In this document: positions 36,931-46,083 of the stretch, piece after piece
How positions within the stretch are numbered: position 1 is the stretch's first letter
How the letters are laid out: every line of letters begins with the position of its first letter
Source of the DNA: Paenirhizobium selenitireducens ATCC BAA-1503
GTDB taxonomy: Bacteria > Pseudomonadota > Alphaproteobacteria > Rhizobiales > Rhizobiaceae
Length of the DNA: 64,000 nucleotides
Assembly (NCBI RefSeq): GCF_000518785.1
Contig: NZ_JAEG01000016.1
Coordinates: forward strand, 1 to 64,000
Direction: 5' to 3'
Notes under the pieces: model-generated
The model's database searches: none
Seen by the model: the letters and a program-made list of their open reading frames with translations, nothing else
What the model was told of the DNA's origin: nothing
Translations under genes and position numbers: made by a program

Positions 36931-37821
36931 ATGTCCGCCGCAACGCTCCCTTCCTCCGCTGCCGCAGCCAGTTCCCGCTGGTGGCAGGGCCGCACGGTCC
37001 GCCGGTTTGCCCGTCACAAGCTCGCCGTGGTGGGGCTCGTCATGATCAGCATCATGATCCTCGCCTGCGTGTTCGGGCCGCACATCCTGCCCTATGACGA
37101 ACTCTATATCGACCTGCGCGCCCGTTTCGCCCCGCCGCTGACCGGCTATCACATCTTCGGCACGGACCCGCTGGGGCGCGATATCGCCGCCCGCCTGTTC
37201 AACGCCGGCCGCATCTCGCTGCTGGTCGGCTTCTTCGCCATGATCCTGTCGACGCTGATCGGCACGGTGATAGGCGTCGTCGCCGGCTATTACGGCGGCC
37301 GGGTCGGTGCTGTGCTCATGCGTTTTGTCGACGCCTTCCTGTCCTTTCCCAGCATCTTCCTGCTCCTGGCGCTGGCGGCCTTCGTCAAGCCCAGCCCCTT
37401 CATGATCACCGTGATCATCGCCGTCACCAGCTGGATGGAAATCGCCCGGCTGGTCGAGGCGGAAGTGCGCTCACTGCGGGAACGCGATTTCGTCCTGGCG
37501 GCGCGCATGGTGGGCCTGCCCAACGGATGGATCATGTTCCGCGAGCTTTTGCCGAATGCGGTGGGGCCGATCATCGTCGCGGCCACGCTGACTGTCGCCC
37601 GCGCCATTCTGCTCGAAGCCTATATCAGCTTCCTCGGCTACGGCATCCAGCCGCCCCTGCCGAGCTGGGGCAACATGCTCAACGGTGCCCAGCAATATCT
37701 CGACAAGGCGCCCTGGCTTGCCATCGTGCCCGGTGTGGCGATCACGCTTGCGGTCACGAGCTTCAACTTCATCGGCGACGGCCTGCGCGACGCGCTCGAC
37801 GCCCGCAGCGATCTGAACTGA
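36931..37821 (+). CDS. Dipeptide-type ABC transporter permease (DppC-like)
   Basis: A 296-residue permease with the DppC N-terminal region (RRFARHKLAVVGLVMISIM) and FGTDPLGRDIAARLFNAGRISL, a hallmark of the subfamily. The EAA loop is DFVLAARMVGLPNGWIMFRELLPN. AGGAGAGATC precedes the ATG. It ends 11 bp before the second FAD oxidoreductase, so transport and catabolic genes are in one message. Confidence 0.93.
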   Translation: MSAATLPSSAAAASSRWWQGRTVRRFARHKLAVVGLVMISIMILACVFGPHILPYDELYIDLRARFAPPLTGYHIFGTDPLGRDIAARLFNAGRISLLVGFFAMILSTLIGTVIGVVAGYYGGRVGAVLMRFVDAFLSFPSIFLLLALAAFVKPSPFMITVIIAVTSWMEIARLVEAEVRSLRERDFVLAARMVGLPNGWIMFRELLPNAVGPIIVAATLTVARAILLEAYISFLGYGIQPPLPSWGNMLNGAQQYLDKAPWLAIVPGVAITLAVTSFNFIGDGLRDALDARSDLN

Positions 37822-37832
37822 GGTATCGGACC

Positions 37833-39161
37833 ATGATGGCGGCATTCTCGCCCTTCGACGTCACTCTCTGGTATGCGACGGCAAATCCCGCACCCCGGAC
37901 CGAGCCTCTGGCCGGCGCTGCCAAGGCCGATGTCTGCATTGTCGGTGCCGGCTATGCGGGACTGACGACGGCCCTCGAACTTGCCAAGGCCGGCGTCAGC
38001 GTTGTCGTGCTCGAGCGTGAGCAGGCAGGGTTCGGCGGTTCAGGTCGCAATGCCGGCCATTGTACGCCGACCTTCACCCACTACAGCCTGCCCGAACTGC
38101 GGGGCATGCTGGGCGAGCCCTGGGCGGAGCGGCTGATCGAGCGGCAGACCAGGGCCAATGACCGGGTCTCGGCGATGATCCGCGACTACCAGATCAACTG
38201 CGAATGGGTGCAGAACGGCTATGTCATGGGCGCGCCGCACAAGGGCGCGCTGGACGAGATCAGGCACAAGGTCGAGACCTATAATGCGGTGGGGGCAAGG
38301 ACCCGCCTGATCGGCCAGGACGAGGCTGCGGCGATCACCGGTAGCCCGCGCTTTCATGGCGGATGGCTGCACGAGGAGGCGGGCCATCTCAATCCGCTGA
38401 GCTATGCCCGGGGCCTTGCCGGCGCCGTCCTGCAGGAGGGCGGCAGGATATTCACCGGGTCGGCGGCGCTTTCCTGCGACCGCCATGCCGGCGGCGGCTG
38501 GGAGGTGAGGACGGAGCAGGGCCATGTGATCGCCGACAAGGTGATCTTCACCACCGGTGCCTACACGGTCGGAGGCTGGCCCACACTCGACCGGACGTTC
38601 AAGATCCAGCGCGTCTTCGTCGCGGCGACCCAGATGCTCTCTGAGGAGACGCGTCGGACCGTCTTGCCGCGCAACACGACGATCCACGACGGGCGCGGCG
38701 ATATCTACGTCTACAAATACAATGCCGAAGGGCGGATCGTCGCCTCGATGTTCCCTATGGGAAGGCGCGGCCGCGATATGGCCTATACGCGCCAGGTGAT
38801 GAGCGACCGGCTGAAGTGGCTTCATCCGCAGATCCGCGAGGAGATCCGTTGGGAGTATTTCTGGTTCGGCGAACTCGACATGCAGTATCGTACGGTGCCG
38901 CGCTTCTACGACCTGGCGCCCGGCGTCGTGGCGCTCACGGGGCTTTCAGGCCGCGGCGTGCCGACCGGATCGATGCTCGGCTCGATCCTGTCGGAATGGG
39001 CGTTGGGCAAGCCGCAGAACGAACTCGCCCTGAAGCTCGAGCCGCTGACGGCTGCGCCCTTCTACATGAGTTTTGGCCCTGCGCTGACGCTTCGCTACTA
39101 CCGCCTGCGCGACAACCTCCAGACCAGGCTTTCCGGAGTGGACCTGCCGCCGCACGCCTGA
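37833..39161 (+). CDS. FAD-dependent oxidoreductase (PuuB/OrdL-like)
   Basis: A 442-residue flavoenzyme of the DAO superfamily. The dinucleotide motif is VCIVGAGYAGLTTALELAKAG, then GFGGSGRNAGHCTPTF, which is typical of the gamma-glutamylputrescine oxidase (PuuB/OrdL) branch, and VALTGLSGRGVPTGSMLG near the C-terminus. The start MMAAFSPFDVTLWYA contains the family's LWY-type motif. These enzymes oxidise N-substituted amines. It is a second oxidase in the operon, only distantly similar to the one at 32678, so the two probably act on different substrates or steps. Confidence 0.86.
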   Translation: MMAAFSPFDVTLWYATANPAPRTEPLAGAAKADVCIVGAGYAGLTTALELAKAGVSVVVLEREQAGFGGSGRNAGHCTPTFTHYSLPELRGMLGEPWAERLIERQTRANDRVSAMIRDYQINCEWVQNGYVMGAPHKGALDEIRHKVETYNAVGARTRLIGQDEAAAITGSPRFHGGWLHEEAGHLNPLSYARGLAGAVLQEGGRIFTGSAALSCDRHAGGGWEVRTEQGHVIADKVIFTTGAYTVGGWPTLDRTFKIQRVFVAATQMLSEETRRTVLPRNTTIHDGRGDIYVYKYNAEGRIVASMFPMGRRGRDMAYTRQVMSDRLKWLHPQIREEIRWEYFWFGELDMQYRTVPRFYDLAPGVVALTGLSGRGVPTGSMLGSILSEWALGKPQNELALKLEPLTAAPFYMSFGPALTLRYYRLRDNLQTRLSGVDLPPHA

Positions 39162-39224
39162 CCCTTCACCTCGAGAAGCCCGCCGTCGCGCGGGCCGACA
39201 CCACGGACAACCAAGGAGATAGCC

Positions 39225-39572
39225 ATGAGCATGCCGATCTACAATATTGCCGACGACATCGACCTGACCCCCGCAATGGCGGCCGAGGGGCGCCAGAGCG
39301 GCTCCTATCGCCGCGCGATCTGGCAGGATCCGATCGAGAACGGCACGATCGTCGCGGTGTGGAAGGCCGAGCCGGGCATTTACAACTATCCGGGCCGCGA
39401 TCTCGAAGAGACATTCGTCGTCGTCGAAGGCGAGGCGATGTATGCGCAGGCGGAGGAGGAGCCGGTCAAGATCGGCCCCGGTTCGATCGTCAGCATCGCC
39501 AAGGGCGTGCCGAGCCGTCTGGAGATCCTGTCGCCCTTCCGCAAGCTCGCAACCGTCGTTCCGAAGCCCTAG
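39225..39572 (+). CDS. Small single-domain cupin protein
   Basis: A 115-residue protein predicted to be one cupin beta-barrel. The stretch GIYNYPGRDLEETFVVVEGEAMYAQA and KIGPGSIVSIAKGVPSRLEI follow the two cupin motifs, but the first histidine pair is replaced (YPGRDLEE), so metal binding is uncertain. It may be DUF861-like, a group often located near amine oxidases. Last gene of the operon, 63 bp after the oxidoreductase. Confidence 0.75.
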   Translation: MSMPIYNIADDIDLTPAMAAEGRQSGSYRRAIWQDPIENGTIVAVWKAEPGIYNYPGRDLEETFVVVEGEAMYAQAEEEPVKIGPGSIVSIAKGVPSRLEILSPFRKLATVVPKP

Positions 39573-39606
39573 ACGCTCCGCTCCCCGGCGCCTGTATTTG
39601 TCGAGC

Positions 39607-40677
39607 CTATGCGGGTGCGTCGGCAACGGAGGCCCGTTCCACCAGGTCCGTTTGTAGCACGACCCGCGTCGCCGGCGTGCTGTCTCCGTTCATGCGTTCG
39701 ACCAGCAGCTTGGCCGCCGTCTCGCCCAGCTTATAAACCGGCTGGCGCACGACGGTGACCGGGGGCGTCGTGACGGAGGTCCAGTCGGCGTCGTGGAACG
39801 ACACCAGCGACAGGTCCTCCGGAATGCGGATGCCAAGTTCGCGGCAGAGCTTGAAGACTTCGAGGCCGATCACGCTGTCCGAGGCGATGATCGCCGTCGG
39901 ACGCTGTGCCGAGGTGAGCATGGTCTCGATGATACGATGGGTATGCTCCGGCGTCGTCGCGCCGACATGCACCCAGTCTTCGATCCCTTCCAGGCCGGCT
40001 TCCCGGCACACACCGAGAAAGCCCTCGATGCGCCGTCGCACCGAGCCCGTGTTGATGTCGGCCGGCGTATGAAAGCGGTGGTCCGGGGTGTCGCAGGCGG
40101 TGAGATAGGCGATGTGCCGGTGCCCGTGCGCGATCAGCCGGCGCGTGATGCCTTCCGCCGCATGCCGATCGTCGGCGACCACCGTGTCGACGCCGAGCGA
40201 CTCGCTGCCGCGGTCGAGGAGGACCATCGGCCGGCCGGAGCGGGTCGCTTCCCTGAGATGGTCGATGTCGCTCTCCCTGGCCGGCGAGACGATCAGACCG
40301 TCCACGCGCTTGGCCAGCAGCGTGCGGATCGCGGCCTTTTCGGTTTCCGAGTCCTCGCCGGAATTGATCAGGATCACGGTGAAACCCGCCTGCCGGGCAA
40401 TGTCGGAAATGCCCCTGACCGCGAGGCTGAAAAACGGGTTCTCGATGTCGCCCACCACCACGCCGATCGTGCCCGAGCGTCCCGTGGTCATGCTGCGGGC
40501 CAGTTCGTTCGGCCGGTAGTTGAGGGTGCGTGCGGCAGCGGTCACGGCTTCGCGCACTCCTTCGCTGACGGTTCCGTATCCGCCCAGCACACGGGCGGCC
40601 GTCGCCTTCGAGACGCCCGCCATGCGTGCGACATCGGCTACTGTGACGGACATGTTTCGGGGCGCGCTCTGCTCCAT
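39607..40677 (-). CDS. LacI-family transcriptional regulator
   Basis: A 356-residue repressor. The DNA-binding helix-turn-helix and hinge are VTVADVARMAGVSKATAARV and TLNYRPNELARSM; the periplasmic-binding-protein-like effector domain runs from about 70 (SGTIGVVVGDIENPFFS) to 340. The start at 40677 is favoured because AAGG lies ten bases upstream, while the next Met (40653) has no ribosome-binding sequence. It is divergent from the amino-acid-type transport operon, and paired operators sit in the shared region, so it probably controls that operon and itself. The ligand is unknown; not necessarily a sugar. Confidence 0.9.
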   Translation of the reverse strand: MEQSAPRNMSVTVADVARMAGVSKATAARVLGGYGTVSEGVREAVTAAARTLNYRPNELARSMTTGRSGTIGVVVGDIENPFFSLAVRGISDIARQAGFTVILINSGEDSETEKAAIRTLLAKRVDGLIVSPARESDIDHLREATRSGRPMVLLDRGSESLGVDTVVADDRHAAEGITRRLIAHGHRHIAYLTACDTPDHRFHTPADINTGSVRRRIEGFLGVCREAGLEGIEDWVHVGATTPEHTHRIIETMLTSAQRPTAIIASDSVIGLEVFKLCRELGIRIPEDLSLVSFHDADWTSVTTPPVTVVRQPVYKLGETAAKLLVERMNGDSTPATRVVLQTDLVERASVADAPA

Positions 40678-40741
40678 GAGCGGTAGCCTTACAAGAGATA
40701 TTGACGATTGGCAAATGCCTCTATAACAATTGGCAAAAGTC

Positions 40742-40778
40742 AAAGAGACCGGTCTCTTTTCTGTTGATACCGGTCTCT
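40742..40778. promoter_or_regulatory. Paired LacI-type operators centred 21 bp apart
   Basis: AAAGAGACCGGTCTCTTT at 40742-40759 is a perfect 18-bp palindrome with a central CG-type LacI core (CCGG). A second, imperfect copy, ATACCGGTCTCT, is centred 21 bp further right (40767-40778). The spacing puts both on the same DNA face. They lie between the divergent lacI-type gene and the transport operon. Confidence 0.72.
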
Positions 40779-40905
40779 GAGACAAGAAGAACAAGTGCCG
40801 ACATGCGAACTGTACGGGCCGGACGGGCGGGTTTTGCCGCCTTTCGGATGGGAACCGTGCGCCCTGAACACCTCGCAGACAAGATCACCAGAGGAGACGA
40901 AACCA

Positions 40906-41742
40906 ATGCAATTCATCGAAGCCTTCAATTTCCCCTTTGCCCGGATGCGTGCGACCGCCATCGCACTGGCCTTCAGTGTGCTGGCCGGTGCCGCGACGCC
41001 GGCGCTCGCCCAGGACAATCCGCTCGGCCTCATCGATTCCGCCGTCATCAGTGTCGGCACGATGGGCGACGCCAAGCCCTATGCCTTCACCACCGCCGAC
41101 GGCAATTTCTCCGGTTTTGACATCGAGCTTTTCCTCAACATCGCCGAACGCCTCGGCTTCAAGAAGGAACAGGTAATCTTCACCGGGCAGGAATTCTCCG
41201 CCCTGATGCCCTCGGTTGCCAACGGCCGCTTCGATGTCGCGGCGGCCGCCATCGGCACGACGGACAAGCGCAAGCAGACCGTCGACTTTTCGGATGGTTA
41301 TCTTGCTGGCTTCCTCACCGTGCTGACGCCGGATGCCGGCATCACCGATGCGGCCGGCCTCAAGGGCAAGCGGCTCGGGGTCGTGCAGGGCACGCTGCAG
41401 GAAATCTACGCCGAGAAGAATCTCACCGGCGCCGATCTGGTGAAGTTCCCGGACAACAACTCCGCCATCTCGGGCTTGAACAACGGCACGGTCGACGCCC
41501 ACTTCCTCGACTACGAGGCGGCCAAGGACTACTCCGCCCGCTATGCCGATCTGAAGGTGGCGGTCAATATTCCGAGCTTCGACGCGCCGGCCGGCTTCGT
41601 CATCCGCAAGGGCAATGATGCGCTGCGCGAAGCCCTGAACAAGGCCCTGCACGAAGCCATGCAGGACGGCACCTGGAAAACCCTCCACGAAAAATGGTTC
41701 CCCGGCACGCCAATGCCGGAATCGTATCTTCCCAAGCAGTGA
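40906..41742 (+). CDS. Amino-acid-type ABC transporter substrate-binding protein (SBP family 3)
   Basis: A 278-residue periplasmic protein with a long signal region ([19 protein letters not shown], cleavage after PALAQ). The mature part has [41 protein letters not shown] and [17 protein letters not shown], the three-block pattern of family 3 binding proteins (His/Gln/opine type). GAGGAGACG precedes the ATG. It is the first gene of the LacI-controlled operon and is followed by a strong hairpin. Confidence 0.9.
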   Translation: MQFIEAFNFPFARMRATAIALAFSVLAGAATPALAQDNPLGLIDSAVISVGTMGDAKPYAFTTADGNFSGFDIELFLNIAERLGFKKEQVIFTGQEFSALMPSVANGRFDVAAAAIGTTDKRKQTVDFSDGYLAGFLTVLTPDAGITDAAGLKGKRLGVVQGTLQEIYAEKNLTGADLVKFPDNNSAISGLNNGTVDAHFLDYEAAKDYSARYADLKVAVNIPSFDAPAGFVIRKGNDALREALNKALHEAMQDGTWKTLHEKWFPGTPMPESYLPKQ

Positions 41743-41752
41743 TGCCGCCTTG

Positions 41753-41779
41753 CCGGTCCGACCCTGCCGGTCGGACCGG
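41753..41779 (+). terminator. Strong hairpin after the amino-acid-type binding-protein gene
   Basis: CCGGTCCGACC-CTGCC-GGTCGGACCGG is an eleven-base-pair perfect stem followed by TCTTT. It sits 10 bp after the stop and 23 bp before the permease-ATPase gene. With the short T-run it may act as a partial terminator that lowers permease-ATPase expression relative to the binding protein. Confidence 0.65.
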
Positions 41780-41802
41780 TCTTTCCTCCAAGGGATTTCC
41801 TG

Positions 41803-43311
41803 ATGAACTGGCTCGAAAACCTGCGCCGCAGTTTCCTTGACTGGAACGCGATGGCCGAAGTGCTGCCGACCATGATCACCGTCGGCCTGAAGAACACGCT
41901 GATCCTTGCCGCCGCCTCGACGGTGCTGGGCGTCGTCATCGGCATGGTGCTCGCCATCATGGGCATTTCCCGCTCGGCCTGGCTGCGCATTCCGGCGCGC
42001 CTCTATACCGATATCTTCCGCGGCCTGCCGGCCATCGTCACCATTCTCCTGATCGGGCAGGGCTTTGCCCGCATCGGCCGCGAACTGTTCGGCCCGTCGC
42101 CCTATCCGCTCGGCATCCTGGCGCTCAGCCTGATCGCCGGCGCCTATATCGGCGAGATCTTCCGTTCGGGCATCCAGAGCGTCGACCGCGGCCAGATGGA
42201 GGCGTGCCGGGCGCTGTCGATGAGTTATGGCCACGGCATGCGGCTGATCGTCGTGCCGCAGGGCGTGCGCCGAGTGCTGCCGGCGCTGGTCAACCAGTTC
42301 ATCGGCAACGTCAAGGATTCCAGCCTCGTCTACTTCCTCGGCCTGCTTGCCTCCGAACGCGAGATCTTTCGTGTCGGACAGGACCAGGCCGTCGTGACGG
42401 GCAATCTTTCGCCGCTGCTTCTGGCCGGCGTGTTCTATCTCTTCGTTACCGTGCCGCTCACCCATGTCGTCAACGCCATCGACAATCGCCTGAGACTGGG
42501 AAAACAGCGTCCTTCGGCCGTGATGAGCGGGTTGGAGGAGGTCAGCGAACTCGACGCCGCCGCCCGCGCTTCCGGGACTGCCTTTAAGGGCGGCAGCCTC
42601 GACGTGCGCAATCTCGGCATGGCCTATGGCGACCTGGATGTGCTCAAGGGCGTTGATCTTTCGGTGAAGCCGGGCAGCGTCACCTGCATCATCGGGCCGT
42701 CCGGCTCCGGCAAGTCGACGCTGCTGCGCGGGCTCAACCGTCTCGTCGAGCCGAAGAGTGGCGACATCCTGATCGACTGCGAGAGCATCTTGTCGATGAA
42801 GCCCGAAACGCTGCGCCGGCGGGTCGGCATGGTGTTCCAGCACTTCAACCTCTTTCCCGACCATACGGCGCTCGAAAACGTCATGCTGTCGCTGACGAAG
42901 ATCAAGGGCTTGCCGAAGGCCGAAGCCGAGCGCATCGCCAAGGCGCGGCTGGCTGATGTCGGGCTGGAGAGCCGACAGCATCACCGCCCCGGCGGCCTTT
43001 CGGGTGGCCAGCAGCAGCGGGTGGCGATCGCCCGGGCGCTTGCCATGGAGCCTGAGGTCATTCTGTTCGACGAGGTGACGAGCGCGCTCGACCCGGAACT
43101 GGTCAAGGGTGTCCTCAACCTCATGGCCGACCTTGGCGGGCGCGGCATGACCATGGTCGTCGTCACCCATGAAATGGGCTTTGCTCGCCGGGTCGCCGAT
43201 CAGGTCGTCTTCATGGACGAGGGGCGCGTGGTGGAAGCCGGCACGCCCGAGGCGATCTTCGACAATCCGCAGAGCCCGCGTCTCCAGCGCTTCCTTGCGG
43301 AAGTGCTTTGA
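41803..43311 (+). CDS. Amino-acid-type ABC transporter permease-ATPase fusion
   Basis: A 502-residue protein joining two normally separate subunits. Residues about 1-235 form a HisM/GlnP-type permease ([19 protein letters not shown], then the EAA loop [31 protein letters not shown]). Residues about 265-500 form a GlnQ-type ATPase: Walker [11 protein letters not shown], signature [15 protein letters not shown], Walker [17 protein letters not shown]-loop VVTHEMGF. A linker of about 30 residues ([13 protein letters not shown]) joins them and no stop or frameshift separates them. Two copies would assemble a complete importer. Confidence 0.9.
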   Translation: MNWLENLRRSFLDWNAMAEVLPTMITVGLKNTLILAAASTVLGVVIGMVLAIMGISRSAWLRIPARLYTDIFRGLPAIVTILLIGQGFARIGRELFGPSPYPLGILALSLIAGAYIGEIFRSGIQSVDRGQMEACRALSMSYGHGMRLIVVPQGVRRVLPALVNQFIGNVKDSSLVYFLGLLASEREIFRVGQDQAVVTGNLSPLLLAGVFYLFVTVPLTHVVNAIDNRLRLGKQRPSAVMSGLEEVSELDAAARASGTAFKGGSLDVRNLGMAYGDLDVLKGVDLSVKPGSVTCIIGPSGSGKSTLLRGLNRLVEPKSGDILIDCESILSMKPETLRRRVGMVFQHFNLFPDHTALENVMLSLTKIKGLPKAEAERIAKARLADVGLESRQHHRPGGLSGGQQQRVAIARALAMEPEVILFDEVTSALDPELVKGVLNLMADLGGRGMTMVVVTHEMGFARRVADQVVFMDEGRVVEAGTPEAIFDNPQSPRLQRFLAEVL

Positions 43312-43330
43312 TGGCGCACAGGAGAGACAA

Positions 43331-44338
<1,008 letters not shown>

Positions 44339-44382
44339 GACGTCTCGACCATTCCCATGACACACCGATCGAAAGACATCCC

Positions 44383-45513
44383 ATGACAGACAACACCATC
44401 TCTTCGGCCGTCATCATCGGCGCCGGCATTTTCGGCGTTTCCACCGGCGTTCAGCTCGCCCGCCGCGGCATCAAGGTCACCATCCTCAATGACGGACCGC
44501 CGGCCAACGGCGCCTCGGGCCGCTCGCTCTCCTGGCTGAATTCGGCACGCATGCGCTCTGAGCCCTATCATCGCCTGCGTATGGCTGGCATTGATCGCTA
44601 CCGCACCCTTTTCGCGGAGCACTCCGATACGGACTGGCTTCGTTTCGACGGCGGCCTGACCTGGGATGCCGATGACGAGCGCAACGAAATCGAAGCCGCC
44701 TATCGCCACGAGGTTTCGCTGGCCTATGACGCGCGGCGCGTCTTCGCAGCGGATGTCGCGGACGTAACGCCCGGTCTCGACGCCAGGGCGATCACGCGCC
44801 AGGGCGCTATCTTCAATCCCGGCGAAGGCTGGGTCGACCTGCCGGTCTTGATCGGCATGCTTCTCGAAGAGTTTTCCGCTCTCGGGGGTGTCGTGGTGAC
44901 GGATCAGGGCGCGGCGCGGGTCGTCGTCGAGGGAGACCGGGCTATCGGTGCGGAAACCGTCACGGGCGGGCGCTTCCTGGGCGACGCCGTCGTGCTCGCA
45001 ACGGGACCCGCGGTGCCGCGCATGGCGGCGGACAGCGGCCAGCTTATCGGCGATGACACTCCGATCGCCCTGCTTGTGCAGACCAAACCGCTCGCTCACC
45101 CGCTGCGCGCGGTCCTCAACACCCCGCGCGTTGCGGTTCGGCCTGCGCCCAGCGGCACCTTCTCGCTGGATGCCGACTGGGCCGCGGACGAAGGCGTGAA
45201 AGCGCGTCCCGACGGCGGCTATGACATCGACGAAGCCGTAGTGGAGGCGCTGCTCGCGGAGGCTGCAAGGGTATTGGAGGGTAATCCGAGGCTCGAGGTC
45301 GCCTTCGTCGGCATTGGCGGCAAGCCGATCCCCGGCGACGGCGAACCCGTGGTCGGTGCGCTCAAGGCCATTCCCGGCTACTACGTCGCCTTCAGCCACA
45401 GCGGCGCGACGCTCGGCCTGATCGTCGGCGAGCTGCTCGCCTACGAGGTTGCGACCGGCCAGGAACATCCCATGCTTACAACCTTCAGGCCGGAGCGTTT
45501 CTCGTCACTATAG
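44383..45513 (+). CDS. FAD-dependent oxidoreductase (DAO superfamily)
   Basis: A 376-residue flavoenzyme. It begins MTDNTISSAVIIGAGIFGVS; NGASGRSLSWLNSARMRSEPYHRLRM is the region following the FAD motif, and GYYVAFSHSGATLGLIVGELLA the C-terminal flavin-contacting block. It is the last gene of the LacI-controlled operon, 44 bp after the Gfo/Idh/MocA gene. It is one of three DAO-type oxidases in 13 kb. Substrate unknown, probably a secondary amine or amino acid derivative. Confidence 0.86.
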   Translation: MTDNTISSAVIIGAGIFGVSTGVQLARRGIKVTILNDGPPANGASGRSLSWLNSARMRSEPYHRLRMAGIDRYRTLFAEHSDTDWLRFDGGLTWDADDERNEIEAAYRHEVSLAYDARRVFAADVADVTPGLDARAITRQGAIFNPGEGWVDLPVLIGMLLEEFSALGGVVVTDQGAARVVVEGDRAIGAETVTGGRFLGDAVVLATGPAVPRMAADSGQLIGDDTPIALLVQTKPLAHPLRAVLNTPRVAVRPAPSGTFSLDADWAADEGVKARPDGGYDIDEAVVEALLAEAARVLEGNPRLEVAFVGIGGKPIPGDGEPVVGALKAIPGYYVAFSHSGATLGLIVGELLAYEVATGQEHPMLTTFRPERFSSL

Positions 45514-45939
45514 GCTGTCCCGGCAGGCCTGCCCCCGAGATGGGGTCTGCGATGCGATCGTTCTGCCGCTATTCATTGCGGCAGGACGCATTCCTAGCCT
45601 CGGCGCCGACGGGTTTGCGGATCCGGTCGGGTCTGCCCCGGCGTTCATCGATGCCAAGGGCGATGCCGTAGAAATACGGGCCGGACTTGCCGAAATTCAG
45701 TCAGTGGACCGAAACTCCGTTGTCCCCCCGGCCTTGACCTATGCAACTCCCCGGGGACCTATGAACCGGATTTTAGTTTCCAGCTTTTCACCGCCGGCCA
45801 ACGGATGATGTCAGACAAGAAAGTGCGGATGGTCCCCGGCAGGGACGACTTGCCGCCAGGCTCGATCCTGCCGCCGCGGCTGGACCGCTTGGACCGCTTG
45901 GCGCGATTGAGGGTTTCTCCGCAATATTCGCCAAGTCAG
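45514..45939. other. Gap between the transport operon and the nif island
   Basis: No gene is recognised. A 12-bp palindrome (GGCAGGCCTGCC, 45532-45543) close to the preceding stop may help termination. The region marks the left boundary of the nitrogen-fixation island; I see no repeat or integrase that would explain how the island was inserted. Confidence 0.4.
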
Positions 45940-45955
45940 TGTCGAGCATCCGACA
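45940..45955. promoter_or_regulatory. NifA upstream activator sequence for nifB
   Basis: TGTCGAGCATCCGACA matches the NifA-binding consensus TGT-N10-ACA. It lies about 75 bp upstream of the -24 element at 46028-46043, the usual distance for an enhancer site. Confidence 0.82.
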
Positions 45956-46027
45956 AAACCGTCGTCAATCCGACATGCGCAGGCTTTGGCTGCCGTTAAC
46001 ATATTGTATTTCAGCGGTTAATTATCC

Positions 46028-46043
46028 TGGCACGGACATTGCT
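46028..46043 (+). promoter_or_regulatory. Sigma-54 promoter of the nifB operon
   Basis: TGGCACGGACATTGCT matches the -24/-12 consensus TGGCACG-N4-TTGC(A/T), with GG and GC ten bases apart. Transcription should begin near 46054, about 30 bp before the chosen nifB start. Confidence 0.9.
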
Positions 46044-46083
46044 TTCTCCATTGCATCGTCAACCGGACGCAATGGAGCAACCG

